DNA of 64,000 bases from Streptomyces flavidovirens DSM 40150 (GCF_000429085.1 NZ_AUBE01000001.1:186001-250000); one strand, 5' to 3'. Shown: positions 8,843 through 20,018, counted from the stretch's first letter. Numbers and translations are program-made. The notes: generated from the letters alone by a model not told the origin.

Positions 8843-9694
8843 GTGGAAAACCGCTCCTTGCCGCGAACAGCCGCCTTCTTCGACCTCGACAAGACCGTGA
8901 TTGCGAAGTCGAGCACGCTGACCTTCAGCAAGTCCTTCTATCAAGGCGGGCTGATCAGCCGCAGAGCCGCTCTGCGCACCGCCTACACCCAGTTCGTCTT
9001 CCTCGCCGGTGGCGCGGACCACGATCAGATGGAGCGCATGCGGGAGTACCTCTCCGCGCTCTGCAAGGGCTGGAACGTACAGCTGGTCAAGGAGATCGTC
9101 GCCGAGACCCTGCACGACCTGATCGATCCGATCATTTACGACGAGGCGGCCTCCCTCATCGAAGAGCACCACACCGCCGGCCGCGATGTCGTGATCGTCT
9201 CCACTTCCGGCGCGGAGGTGGTCGAGCCGATCGGTGAGCTCCTGGGAGCCGACCGCGTCGTGGCGACCCGGATGGTCATCGGCGACGACGGCTGCTTCAC
9301 GGGCGAGGTGGAGTACTACGCGTACGGCCCCACCAAGGCCGAGGCGATCAAGGAGCTCGCGGCATCCGAGGGATACGACCTGGCGCGCTGTTACGCGTAC
9401 AGCGATTCGGCCACCGACGTGCCCATGCTCGAATCGGTCGGCCACCCCTACGCGGTCAATCCGGACCGGGCGCTGCGCCGCGAAGCGGTCGCCCGCGAAT
9501 GGCCCATCCTCGTCTTCAACCGGCCGGTCCGCCTCAAGCAGCGGCTGCCCGCCTTTTCCATGCCGCCCCGCCCCGCGCTCGTGGCCGCCGCCGCGGTCGG
9601 AGCGGCAGCGGCGACCGCGGGCCTGGTCTGGTACGTCAGCCGCAGACCCGCCCGTCGAGCCCGCCGAGGACACGAAAGCTTTGCCCGTATTTGA
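8843..9694 (+). CDS. HAD-superfamily hydrolase (SerB-like phosphatase, subfamily IB)
   Basis: A 283-residue protein. The nucleophile motif is FFDLDKTV (Asp18/Asp20), motif II IVSTSGAE and motif IV AYSDSATDVPML (Asp pair). A C-terminal hydrophobic segment (about 250-270) is followed by Arg residues, suggesting a membrane anchor. In Streptomyces this family has been annotated as a morphological-differentiation-related protein. I prefer the GTG at 8843 because TATGCT lies six bases upstream, the spacing of a leaderless transcript. In-frame ATGs at 8819 and 8756 lack a ribosome-binding site. Confidence 0.88.
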   Translation: MENRSLPRTAAFFDLDKTVIAKSSTLTFSKSFYQGGLISRRAALRTAYTQFVFLAGGADHDQMERMREYLSALCKGWNVQLVKEIVAETLHDLIDPIIYDEAASLIEEHHTAGRDVVIVSTSGAEVVEPIGELLGADRVVATRMVIGDDGCFTGEVEYYAYGPTKAEAIKELAASEGYDLARCYAYSDSATDVPMLESVGHPYAVNPDRALRREAVAREWPILVFNRPVRLKQRLPAFSMPPRPALVAAAAVGAAAATAGLVWYVSRRPARRARRGHESFARI

Positions 9695-9729
9695 ACCACA
9701 TTGCAAAGAGGCACGTCCAGGGCTTTCGC

Positions 9730-9985
9730 TTCCCGGACTTCGGGAGTACAAAGGAGTTAACGGCCCGCGAGACCAGGGACATCCGAGAGGATGACCCACA
9801 ACGCAGTAAGGCCCCACGGACCGAGCATGGAAGCTGAGCACCCACGCGACGTCGACCCGTCGATTACGGGCCAGCCGCACCAGGTGACGGGCAAAGTTCC
9901 CGACCTGATGGGCATAAATTCGAGGACGCATGGTAACTCGGCGGACATGCCAGCGGCGGTACCGCTCACCGGTACCGCCGCAACC
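9730..9985 (+). ncRNA. Candidate structured RNA in the position of Streptomyces 6S-like RNA (scr3559)
   Basis: The 347-bp gap between the HAD gene and the Fic-like gene has no plausible reading frame. It has short stems (CATCC-GAGA-GGATG at 9780-9793; CCCGT-CGATT-ACGGG at 9856-9870) and ends in a strong hairpin at 9953-9981. From memory, S. coelicolor encodes a 6S-like RNA called scr3559 between the homologues of these two genes (SCO3558 and SCO3559). The sequence was not compared directly. The ends and strand are my guess; plus is chosen because the strong hairpin is at the right end. Confidence 0.45.
9953..9981. terminator. Hairpin between convergent HAD and Fic-like genes
   Basis: A 12-bp perfect stem (9953-9964 with 9970-9981; core GGCGGTACCG/CGGTACCGCC) and a 5-base loop, followed by CAACCCTTT. 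It can serve as a bidirectional terminator for the convergent genes or as the 3' end of the candidate RNA. Confidence 0.65.
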
Positions 9986-10041
9986 CTTTGCCGGCCGCGA
10001 AACCTCGGCAGTCCTCGAGGCGGGCTCCTGAAACGGGTTCT

Positions 10042-10866
10042 TCAGGCGGCTCCGCGCTGAAGCGCCTCGCACACGGCCGTCGACTCCCTGGCGCCCAGCT
10101 CCACCGCGCGGCCGCAGTGGGTGATCCAGGCCGCCATCCCCTCCGGCGTTCCTGAGGCATAACCGTCCAGGGCCGCTGCGTACGCCGCTCGCCCCAGTTC
10201 CCCGTGCCCGACCTCCGCCGGACAGACCGACTTCGGGTCGAGGCCGCTGCCGATCAGCACGATCCGCTCGGCGGTGCGCGCCACCAGGCCGTTGTGCGAG
10301 CCGAAGGGGCGCAGCGCCATCAGCTCGCCGTGCACCACGGCCGCCGTCACCAGCGCCGGCGCGGAACCGCCCGCGATGATGAGTTGCGAGAGCCCTTCGA
10401 GCCGGCCCGCCACCTCGTCGGCGCCCGGCAGCGGAAGCTCGACCAGGGGTTCGTCAACGGGCTCGCCCGCGAGCCGCGGCCGGCCCACCAGTTCGTCGGA
10501 CACGCCCGCGCCGCTCGCCGCCACCAGATGCAGCCGGGCCAGTACCCGCAGCGGCGACTGGCGCCAGATGGACAGCAGCTGTCCGGCCTCGGCGGTCAGC
10601 CGCAGCGCCGCGCCGACCGTCCGGGACTCCTCGTCGATGCTGAAGTCGGTACGCCGACGCACCTCCTCCAGCGCCCAGTCCGCACCCGAGAGCGCCGCCG
10701 AGCCGCGCGCGCCGCGCAGCGCCGCCTCCGCGGTGATCTCGTTGCTGCGGCGCCGCATGACGCGGTGTCCGTAGACCCGGTCGACGGCCTTGCGCACGGA
10801 GTCCACGGCCTCGGGCACGCCGGGCAGCGCGCCGAGCGCCGCGAGTGGATCAGCAGTCGTACTCAT
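10042..10866 (-). CDS. Fic-like protein with degenerate active-site motif
   Basis: A 274-residue protein. Residues about 40-50 (ARGSAALSG) resemble the alpha-helical segment before the Fic core. The region LMALRPFGSHNGLVARTAER aligns with the Fic motif HPFxxGNGRxxR, but the catalytic His is Leu/Arg and GNGR reads HNGL. AMPylation activity is therefore unlikely and the protein may be a regulatory or structural Fic relative. The S. coelicolor counterpart has been labelled an oxidoreductase without clear basis. The ATG at 10866 (MSTTADPL) is chosen over a longer form starting at 10923. It is convergent with the HAD gene and divergent from the ATPase gene. Confidence 0.7.
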   Translation of the reverse strand: MSTTADPLAALGALPGVPEAVDSVRKAVDRVYGHRVMRRRSNEITAEAALRGARGSAALSGADWALEEVRRRTDFSIDEESRTVGAALRLTAEAGQLLSIWRQSPLRVLARLHLVAASGAGVSDELVGRPRLAGEPVDEPLVELPLPGADEVAGRLEGLSQLIIAGGSAPALVTAAVVHGELMALRPFGSHNGLVARTAERIVLIGSGLDPKSVCPAEVGHGELGRAAYAAALDGYASGTPEGMAAWITHCGRAVELGARESTAVCEALQRGAA

Positions 10867-10968
10867 AAGTAAGGAGCCTACGCACCCATAGCACACACCC
10901 CACCTTGGAGTGGTCTTCTTCACTCACCGTGCGCACACCACGCAATCATGCGATTACCCTTGGTGAAC

Positions 10969-11964
10969 ATGAAGATCGCTTTCGTAGGGAAGGGCGGCAG
11001 CGGCAAGACGACGCTGTCCTCGCTCTTCATCCGTCACCTCACCGCCAACGAGGCCCCGGTCGTCGCCGTGGACGCCGACATCAACCAGCACCTGGGCGCC
11101 GCGCTCGGTCTCGACGAGGCCGAGGCCGCCGCGCTGCCGGCGATGGGTGCGCACCTGCCCCTCATCAAGGACTACCTGCGCGGCACCAACCCGCGTATCG
11201 CCTCCGCCGAAAAGATGATCAAGACAACGCCGCCGGGGGAGGGTTCACGCCTGCTGCGGGTCCGTGAGGACAACCCGGTGTACGACGCGTGCGCCCGTAC
11301 CGTACGGCTCGACGACGGTGAGATCCGGCTGATGGCCACGGGGCCGTTCACCGAATCCGACCTGGGCGTCGCCTGCTACCACTCCAAGGTCGGCGCGGTC
11401 GAGCTGTGCCTCAACCATCTCGTGGACGGCCCGGAGGAGTACGTCGTCGTCGACATGACGGCCGGCTCCGACTCCTTCGCCTCCGGCATGTTCACCCGCT
11501 TCGACATGACCTTCCTGGTGGCCGAACCGACCCGCAAGGGTGTGTCCGTGTACCGCCAGTACAAGGAGTACGCGCGGGACTACGGCGTATCGCTCAAGGT
11601 CGTCGGCAACAAGGTGCAGGGCCAGGACGACATCGACTTCCTGCGTGAGCAGGTGGGCGACGATCTGCTGGTCACCTTCCGGGCGTCGGACTGGGTCCGT
11701 GCGATGGAGAAGGGCCGCCCGTCCCGTTTCGAGCTCCTTGAGGCCGACAACCGCCTCGCCCTCCAGACCCTGCAGAACACCGCGGAGGACTCGTACGCAG
11801 AGCGCGACTGGGAGCGCTACACGCGCCAGATGGTGCACTTCCACCTGAAGAACGCGGAGAGCTGGGGCAACGCGAAGACGGGCGCCGACCTGGCTGCCCA
11901 GGTCGACCCCGCCTTCGTACTGGGGGAGCGTTTCGCGGAGGCTAGTGCCGCTCAGCCGGCTTGA
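10969..11964 (+). CDS. P-loop ATPase of the MinD/CooC-like family
   Basis: A 331-residue cytoplasmic ATPase starting MKIAFVGKGGSGKTTLSSLF, a deviant Walker A of the SIMIBI class (as in CooC, MinD and ArsA) with the signature Lys before the P-loop. DADINQHLG is the Walker A' motif and VVDMTAGSDSF the Walker B-like region. Such proteins load metal centres or position partners; no partner is visible here. TACCCT (10955-10960) lies eight bases before the ATG, and no Shine-Dalgarno precedes it, so the mRNA may be leaderless. The 3' end overlaps the convergent lipoprotein gene by 23 bp. Confidence 0.82.
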   Translation: MKIAFVGKGGSGKTTLSSLFIRHLTANEAPVVAVDADINQHLGAALGLDEAEAAALPAMGAHLPLIKDYLRGTNPRIASAEKMIKTTPPGEGSRLLRVREDNPVYDACARTVRLDDGEIRLMATGPFTESDLGVACYHSKVGAVELCLNHLVDGPEEYVVVDMTAGSDSFASGMFTRFDMTFLVAEPTRKGVSVYRQYKEYARDYGVSLKVVGNKVQGQDDIDFLREQVGDDLLVTFRASDWVRAMEKGRPSRFELLEADNRLALQTLQNTAEDSYAERDWERYTRQMVHFHLKNAESWGNAKTGADLAAQVDPAFVLGERFAEASAAQPA

Positions 11965-13291
11965 TCGGGGAGACCGCCCCGGCGCTCGCACGAATGGCGT
12001 CGGCGTGGGCGGCGTCCGGGCTGGCGGCGTCCGCGCGCCCGGCGCTCGGGGCGGTCGCGGGCTGGGTGGCCAGGAATGACGCCCAGCCCTCCTTCGGGGC
12101 CTCCCCCACCTCCAGCGTGCGCATCTTCGCGAGTACCTCCGGGTCCTGTACGTCCAGCCAGTCCGCCACCTGCTTGAAGGAGACACAGCGCACGTCCCGC
12201 TTCACGCATACCGTCTTGATCGTCTCCTCGATGGCGCGCATGTACGTGCCACCGTTCCAGGACTCGAAGTGATTGCCGATGATCAGCGGGGCGCGGTTTC
12301 CGTTGTACGAGCGGTCGAAGGCCTGCAGCAGGCCGTCGCGCATCTGGTTGCCCCAGAACTCGTGCTGGGCCGGATCACCGTTGACCGTTCTCGACTGGTT
12401 GATCATGAAGTTGTAGTCCATCGAGAGCGTTTCGAAGGCCCGTCCGGGCACCGGGACCAACTGGAGCGGCATGTCCCACATGCCCTCGGTCTTCTTCGGC
12501 CACACCTGCTTGCCGACACCGCTGGAGTCGTAGCGGAAGCCCAGTTCCTTTGCCGCCAGCATCATGTTCTTCTGCCCCTCCAGACAGGGCGTCCGGGCGC
12601 CGACGAGCTCCTTGTCGTAGTCGAAGGGCAGAGGCCCGGCGTTCGCCAGGCCCGAGTTGGTCTTCCAGCGCTTCACGAACGCCTTGGCCTGGGCGATCTC
12701 GCTCTTCCACTCCTCCGGGGACCAAGTGCCGACGCCACCGTCCTTGCCGCAGAAGTGGCCGTTGAAGTGCGTGCCGATCTCGTTGCCCTCCAGCCAGGCG
12801 CCGCGTAGCTGCTCGACGGTGTCGCTGATTCCCTCGATGTCGTTGAAGCCGATGTCGGAGCGGCCGGTGGAGTGCCGGGGCGGGTCGTAGAGGTGCCGCT
12901 TGTCCTCCGGCAGCAGGTACACGGCGCTGAGGAAGTACGTCATCGTCGCGTCGTAATCCCTGCCGACCTTGCGGAAGTGGGAGAAGAGCCGCTGGCTGTC
13001 CTCACCGGCCCCGTCCCAGGAGAACACCACGAACTGCGGCGGCTGTTGACCGGGCTTCAGCCGTTGCGGCGTGAGCAAGTGCGGTTGCTTTCCGGTGTAC
13101 GCCGTCGAGCCGTCACCGATCAGCCGTACCGCGGCCTTGGGCCCCGCTTTGGGCACCTGCTTCTTCGCTCCGTGGGCGCCTTCCTTGGCGCCGGGGGTAC
13201 CAGGGCCGGCCTGCCCCGAGCAGGCGGCGAGAGCGCCGGCCAAGGTCACGGCGGCGACGCCGAAGACGATCCTCTTCGTGGCGGCCATCAT
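11942..13291 (-). CDS. Lipoprotein with polysaccharide-deacetylase-like (NodB-related) domain
   Basis: About 449 residues. A lipoprotein signal ends at the lipobox LAAC (Cys about 24), followed by a Gly/Lys/Pro-rich linker. The globular region contains FVVFSWDGAGEDSQ in the place of the NodB TFDDG motif and GNEIGTHFNGHF in the place of the His-x3-His metal motif, so it is a divergent relative whose deacetylase activity is uncertain. A low-complexity Ala/Asp tail closes the protein. The ATG at 13291 has AGAGGG upstream; a GTG three codons earlier is possible. It would act at the outer face of the membrane or cell wall. Confidence 0.8.
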   Translation of the reverse strand: MMAATKRIVFGVAAVTLAGALAACSGQAGPGTPGAKEGAHGAKKQVPKAGPKAAVRLIGDGSTAYTGKQPHLLTPQRLKPGQQPPQFVVFSWDGAGEDSQRLFSHFRKVGRDYDATMTYFLSAVYLLPEDKRHLYDPPRHSTGRSDIGFNDIEGISDTVEQLRGAWLEGNEIGTHFNGHFCGKDGGVGTWSPEEWKSEIAQAKAFVKRWKTNSGLANAGPLPFDYDKELVGARTPCLEGQKNMMLAAKELGFRYDSSGVGKQVWPKKTEGMWDMPLQLVPVPGRAFETLSMDYNFMINQSRTVNGDPAQHEFWGNQMRDGLLQAFDRSYNGNRAPLIIGNHFESWNGGTYMRAIEETIKTVCVKRDVRCVSFKQVADWLDVQDPEVLAKMRTLEVGEAPKEGWASFLATQPATAPSAGRADAASPDAAHADAIRASAGAVSPIKPAERH

Positions 13292-13300
13292 TCCGCCCAC

Positions 13301-13569
13301 CCTCTTTCGTCAGATTATCTGCTGATATGCAGACATGGCGGCACAAACCTCGCACACCCTGACGAAGGGACGGATATGACAAGCCATTCATATTCTTTAT
13401 TCACCGAAACGGGTGAAAGCTTGGGCCATTTGAACCTATTCACCCCTTTCGTTCTTTACTCTGCATTACTATTCATTTACCGAGAGTTGAAAATCCCGCC
13501 GCTGCACGCCGTGACCCACGGCCGCGTCCCACGTTCCGCGACCGCGCTGCCCCGGAGGAGACGGGAACC
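13301..13569. other. AT-richer promoter region upstream of the SulP-carbonic anhydrase gene
   Basis: This 269-bp divergent intergenic region includes the most AT-rich stretch of the neighbourhood (about 13376-13495). It must contain the promoters of both flanking genes. No clear -35/-10 pair was identified. The ribosome-binding site of the rightward gene is GGAGGAGA at about 13554. Confidence 0.5.
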
Positions 13570-16146
13570 ATGTCTGCTTGCGTCCCCACCCGCACCGACC
13601 ACTCTTCGCGCGCCGCCGGCGCATCCCGATTCCGGCGTCCGCACAGCCCCCCGCCCGGCGGCGGCCGCCGCCGTTTCCGTATCGTGGGAGCGGATCTGTC
13701 CGCCTCCATCTCCGTCTTCCTGATCGCGCTGCCGCTCTCCCTGGGCATCGCCCTGGCCACCGGCGCACCGCTCCAGGCGGGCCTCGTCGCAGCCGCCGTC
13801 GGCGGCCTCGTCGTCGGCCGGTTCGGCGGAGCTCCGCTTCAAGTCAGCGGGCCGGCCGCGGGTCTTACGGTCGTCACCGCCGATCTGATCCAGCAGTACG
13901 GCTGGCGCACCACCTGCGCGATCACCGTGCTGGCCGGAACGGCCCAACTGGGGCTGTCTGCCGTGCGCGTGGCCCGTTCCGCTCTCGCCGTCAGCCCGGC
14001 CATCGTGCACGGGATGCTCGCCGGCATCGGCGCCACCATCGCGCTCGCCCAGCTCCACATCGTCCTGGGCGGCAGTCCGGAAAGCTCCGCAATCGACAAC
14101 GTCCGGGTGCTGCCCGCCCAGTTGGCGGACCTGCACCCGGCCGCGCTCTCCGTGAGCGGTCTGACCCTCGCCGTCCTGATGCTCTGGCCTCGCATCCCGG
14201 GGCGTGCGGGCCGGATCGTACGAAGGGTTCCGGCCGCCCTGGCCGCGGTGGCCGCGGCCACCGCCGTGGCGACGTTCGCGGGCCTGAGTCTGCCGCGCGT
14301 GGACCTGCCGTCCTGGCGCAGTCACGCCCTGCCCGAGCTGCCCGAAGGCCCAGTGCTCGGCATTCTCGCCGCCGTCCTGACGGTCACTCTGGTCGCAAGC
14401 GTCGAGTCGCTGCTGTCCGCGGTCGCCGTCGACAAGCTGGTCGCCGCCCGCAAAAAGCCGCAGATCAGGATCGCGCGAGCGAACCTCGACCGTGAGCTGG
14501 CCGGGCAGGGCGCGGCGAACATCACCTCCGGTGCACTGGGCGGGCTTCCCATCACCGGCGTCGCCGTCCGCAGCGCAGCCAATGTGTCGGCGGGCGCGGT
14601 CAGCCGGCACTCCACGATGCTGCACGGCCTGTGGATCGTGGTCGCGGCGCTCCTCCTCGTACCCGTGCTCGACCTGATTCCGCTCGCCGCGCTCGCCGCG
14701 CTGGTGATGTTCATCGGCATCCAGTTGGTGAACATCACCCACGTCAGGACCGTGACGCGCCACCGCGAAATGCTGGTGTACGCCGTGACCATGGCCGCCG
14801 TCGTGTTCGCCGGCGTACTGGAAGGCGTGGCGATCGGGGTCGCGGTGGCGGTGGCGGTCGCGCTGCACCGGCTGGCCAAGACCCGTATCACCGTGGAGAC
14901 GACGGCGGACGGGGCCCATCACGTCCAGGTGCGCGGCCAGTTGACCTTCCTTGCGGTGCCCCGGCTGAGCCGGGCGCTGAACCAGGTGCCGCACGGGGCC
15001 GACGCGGTGGTCGAGCTGGACGGGTCTTTCATGGACCACGCGGCCTACGAAACGCTCCAGGACTGGCGGGACGCGCATGCCGCGCAAGGCGCCCGGGTGG
15101 AGATCACCGGCCGCTCGGGCAACCGGTTCGCCGATCCGGCATCCGGGGGCGATTCCACCGACTCCCCCGACTCCCCCGTTGCTGCCGACTCCCCCGATGC
15201 CGCCGGTTCCGTCGGCTCCCACGACCCCGCCGGTACCACCGGATCCGCTGATCCCGCCGACTCCCGCGACTGCGTCGGCGCCCCACGCAACGCGCACCCG
15301 GCCCACACCTGCTGCAGGCCATGGACCCCCTGGCGCAACCACCACTGCGACAACCACGCCGCCGCCCCGGCGTCGGTCGCACCGGGGCGGGCGGGCGGCA
15401 GTGCGGGCCAACTCGCGACCGGCCTCAGCGCGTTCCAGCGCAATACGGCGCCGCTGGTGCGCGAGGAACTGGCCAGGCTCGCCCGCGAGGGGCAGACACC
15501 GTCGCAGCTCTTCATCACCTGCGCCGACTCCCGGCTGGTCACGAGCATGATCACGTCCAGTGGCCCGGGCGACCTCTTCACCGTACGCAATGTGGGCAAC
15601 CTGGTGCCGCCGCCGGGAGAGGAGAGCACGGACGACTCGGTCGGAGCCGCCATCGAGTACGCCGTGGACGTCCTGAAGGTGCAGTCCATCACCATCTGCG
15701 GGCATTCCGGCTGTGGTGCGATGCAGGCCCTGCTCGATACGCCGGTCGACACGCCGCCGAACGCAGCCCAAACGCCGCTGCGGCGCTGGCTGCGGCACGG
15801 TGTGCCCAGCCTGGAGCGCATGCGGAGCAAGAAGCACTCGTGGGCGAGGATCTCGGGGAGGCTGCCCGCCGACGCGGTCGAGCAGCTCTGCCTGACCAAT
15901 GTGGTCCAGCAGTTGGAGCACCTGCGTACGCACGAGGCGGTGCGCCGTCGGCTCGACGAGGGCACGCTCGAACTGCACGGCATGTACTTCCATGTCGGCG
16001 AGGCCCAGGCGTACCTGCTCCAGGACGGTGTCCGGATCGGTGAGACCGACGAGGTCTTCGAACGGGTCGGCCCGGTCGAAGGCCCGGCCGAGGGCTCGGA
16101 CGTGGACTCGGACGTGGAAGGCTCCCTCGAAGAGTCGCGCGCCTGA
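13570..16146 (+). CDS. SulP anion transporter fused to a beta-carbonic anhydrase
   Basis: An 858-residue fusion. Residues about 38-445 are a SulP-type transporter with multiple hydrophobic helices (signature region GAPLQVSGPAAGLTVV). Residues about 455-535 are a STAS-like domain (QVRGQLTFLAVPRLSRALN). Residues about 545-625 are a low-complexity linker. The C-terminal beta-carbonic anhydrase has the zinc/catalytic set CADSR (Cys651, Asp653, Arg655) and CGHSGCGA (His712, Cys715). The pairing implies bicarbonate transport coupled to CO2 hydration; Rv3273 of M. tuberculosis has the same fusion. The start is supported by a strong ribosome-binding site. Confidence 0.95.
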   Translation: MSACVPTRTDHSSRAAGASRFRRPHSPPPGGGRRRFRIVGADLSASISVFLIALPLSLGIALATGAPLQAGLVAAAVGGLVVGRFGGAPLQVSGPAAGLTVVTADLIQQYGWRTTCAITVLAGTAQLGLSAVRVARSALAVSPAIVHGMLAGIGATIALAQLHIVLGGSPESSAIDNVRVLPAQLADLHPAALSVSGLTLAVLMLWPRIPGRAGRIVRRVPAALAAVAAATAVATFAGLSLPRVDLPSWRSHALPELPEGPVLGILAAVLTVTLVASVESLLSAVAVDKLVAARKKPQIRIARANLDRELAGQGAANITSGALGGLPITGVAVRSAANVSAGAVSRHSTMLHGLWIVVAALLLVPVLDLIPLAALAALVMFIGIQLVNITHVRTVTRHREMLVYAVTMAAVVFAGVLEGVAIGVAVAVAVALHRLAKTRITVETTADGAHHVQVRGQLTFLAVPRLSRALNQVPHGADAVVELDGSFMDHAAYETLQDWRDAHAAQGARVEITGRSGNRFADPASGGDSTDSPDSPVAADSPDAAGSVGSHDPAGTTGSADPADSRDCVGAPRNAHPAHTCCRPWTPWRNHHCDNHAAAPASVAPGRAGGSAGQLATGLSAFQRNTAPLVREELARLAREGQTPSQLFITCADSRLVTSMITSSGPGDLFTVRNVGNLVPPPGEESTDDSVGAAIEYAVDVLKVQSITICGHSGCGAMQALLDTPVDTPPNAAQTPLRRWLRHGVPSLERMRSKKHSWARISGRLPADAVEQLCLTNVVQQLEHLRTHEAVRRRLDEGTLELHGMYFHVGEAQAYLLQDGVRIGETDEVFERVGPVEGPAEGSDVDSDVEGSLEESRA

Positions 16147-16192
16147 ACCGACGTGCCTGAACCGACCGCGCTCCGCGTCCGTGAGACCGTAT

Positions 16193-16226
16193 GGCCCCTC
16201 CCCGCACCGCCCTGCGGGGTGGGGCC
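16193..16226 (+). terminator. Hairpin after the SulP-carbonic anhydrase gene
   Basis: GGCCCCTCCCCGCA (16193-16206) pairs with TGCGGGGTGGGGCC (16213-16226) with one mismatch and a 6-base loop, 46 bp after the stop codon. Confidence 0.65.
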
Positions 16227-16371
16227 GTACGCCGCCACCAACACCGACCCGGATGCGACCCACCCCAGCTCACAGGTCTAAACCAATTCCCGGAACGCTC
16301 TTGTCACCCGGGCACGGGACTGATGAGCTAGGGCACGGGACACATCGGACGCCCTGGGAATGGGAGATGTC

Positions 16372-18363
<1,992 letters not shown>

Positions 18364-18390
18364 CGGGCCCCAGCACGTCAGTGAGCGTCC

Positions 18391-18429
18391 AGAACGGGCA
18401 CCCGGCTCCCCGCGCCGGGTGCCCGTTCT
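18391..18429 (+). terminator. Strong hairpin terminator after acs
   Basis: A perfect 16-bp stem, AGAACGGGCACCCGGC (18391-18406) with GCCGGGTGCCCGTTCT (18414-18429), with a 7-base loop, 27 bp after the acs stop. Confidence 0.9.
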
Positions 18430-18578
18430 GCTCGTAAAGTGACGATCGCCGGATTTCGCCCTTGTACGCCCCGGTAGAGTGGTGGCCCGCGTCAGGAACG
18501 CGTCAAAACTCCAGAGGTGTGCCGGGAAGTCTGGTCGGCAATGTGCTCCATGCTGCCCACCGACCGGAGGTTCCACCC

Positions 18579-20018
18579 GTGGCCGCGCCCAAGCCGACCG
18601 CCCCGCCCAACCGGCCCACACCGCCGACCGCCTCCAGCACCCGCAAGTTCCTCGGACGGCTCTCGCTCCCCGAGCGCACCTTCGTCGCGGACGCGCTGCG
18701 CACCGAAACGGTCGGCGGCGTACTGCTTCTCATCGCCGCGGTCGCCGCGCTGATCTGGGCGAACACCGGCCTCAGCGACAGCTACGAGTCCGTACGCGGC
18801 TTCCACATCGGACCCGCCTCCCTCGGCCTCGACCTCTCCGTCCAGCACTGGGCCGCCGACGGCCTCCTCGCCGTCTTCTTCTTCGTCGCGGGCATCGAGC
18901 TCAAGCGCGAACTGGTCGCCGGTGAACTTCGCGACCCCAAGGCCGCGGCGCTCCCCGTCATCGCCGCCCTCAGCGGCATGGTGGCGCCCGCGCTCGTGTA
19001 CGTCCTGGTCAACGTGACCGGGGACGGGTCCCTGGACGGTTGGGCCGTGCCGACCGCCACCGACATCGCCTTCGCGCTCGCCGTCCTCGCGGTGATCGGC
19101 ACCTCGCTGCCGTCCGCGCTGCGCGCCTTCCTGCTCACCCTGGCCGTCGTCGACGACCTGTTCGCGATCCTGATCATCGCCGTCTTCTTCACCAGCGACC
19201 TCAACTTCCTCGCGCTCGGCGGCGCGGCCGTGGCTCTGGCCGCCTTCTGGCTGCTGGTACGGGGGCGCGTGCGCGGCTGGTACGTGTACGTACCGCTCGC
19301 CCTGGTGATCTGGGGCCTGATGTACAACAGCGGCGTCCACGCCACCATCGCCGGCGTCGCGATGGGCCTCATGCTGCGCTGCACCCGCGACAAGAACGGC
19401 GAGGCGCACTCCCCCGGCGAGCGCATCGAGCACCTCGTACGGCCCATTTCGGCGGGCATCGCCGTGCCGCTGTTCGCGCTCTTCTCCGCCGGTGTCACCG
19501 TCTCCGGCAAGGCGGTCGGCGACGTGTTCACCCGGCCCGAAACCCTTGGTGTCGTCCTCGGCCTGGTGGTCGGCAAGGCCGTCGGCATCTTCGGCGGCAC
19601 CTGGCTCGCGGCCCGCTTCACCAGGGCGGAGCTCAACGACGACCTCGCCTGGCCCGACGTCTTCGCCGTCGCCTCGCTGGCCGGGATCGGCTTCACCGTC
19701 TCGCTGCTCATCGGCGAACTGGCCTTCGCCGGGGACGCCGGGCTGACCGACCAGGTCAAGGCGTCCGTACTCATCGGATCGCTGATCGCCGCCGTACTTT
19801 CCGGGATTCTGCTCAAGCTTCGGGTACGCAAGTACCGCGCGATGGTCGAGGCCGAGGAGCGCGACGATGACAACGACGGCATTCCGGACATCTATGAGCT
19901 CGACCAGCCCGAGTACCACCTGCGGATGGCCGCGATCTACGAGGAGAAGGCCGCCGAGCACCGCAGGCTGGCCGAACTCGCGGGGGCATCCAGCGGCCAG
20001 GACGACAGTCCGGCATGA
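18579..20018 (+). CDS. nhaA: Na+/H+ antiporter NhaA
   Basis: A 479-residue antiporter with about 12 hydrophobic segments. It carries the NhaA signatures FFFVAGIELKRELVAGELRD, PTATDIAFALAVLAVIG and the ion-binding Asp pair in LAVVDDLFAILIIAVFF. A hydrophilic C-terminal tail (about 60 residues, Asp/Glu-rich, DDDNDGIPDIYELDQPEY) extends beyond the E. coli length, and its DxDxDG-like pattern resembles a calcium-binding loop. The GTG at 18579 follows CCGGAGG by eight bases and is preferred to the longer frame from 18462. It starts an operon with the next two genes. Confidence 0.95.
   Translation: MAAPKPTAPPNRPTPPTASSTRKFLGRLSLPERTFVADALRTETVGGVLLLIAAVAALIWANTGLSDSYESVRGFHIGPASLGLDLSVQHWAADGLLAVFFFVAGIELKRELVAGELRDPKAAALPVIAALSGMVAPALVYVLVNVTGDGSLDGWAVPTATDIAFALAVLAVIGTSLPSALRAFLLTLAVVDDLFAILIIAVFFTSDLNFLALGGAAVALAAFWLLVRGRVRGWYVYVPLALVIWGLMYNSGVHATIAGVAMGLMLRCTRDKNGEAHSPGERIEHLVRPISAGIAVPLFALFSAGVTVSGKAVGDVFTRPETLGVVLGLVVGKAVGIFGGTWLAARFTRAELNDDLAWPDVFAVASLAGIGFTVSLLIGELAFAGDAGLTDQVKASVLIGSLIAAVLSGILLKLRVRKYRAMVEAEERDDDNDGIPDIYELDQPEYHLRMAAIYEEKAAEHRRLAELAGASSGQDDSPA

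Noticed and set aside
13477..16263. A 928-codon frame antisense to the SulP-carbonic anhydrase gene
   Set aside because: Arg/His/Gly-rich with no domain; the sense strand encodes two intact enzymatic domains.
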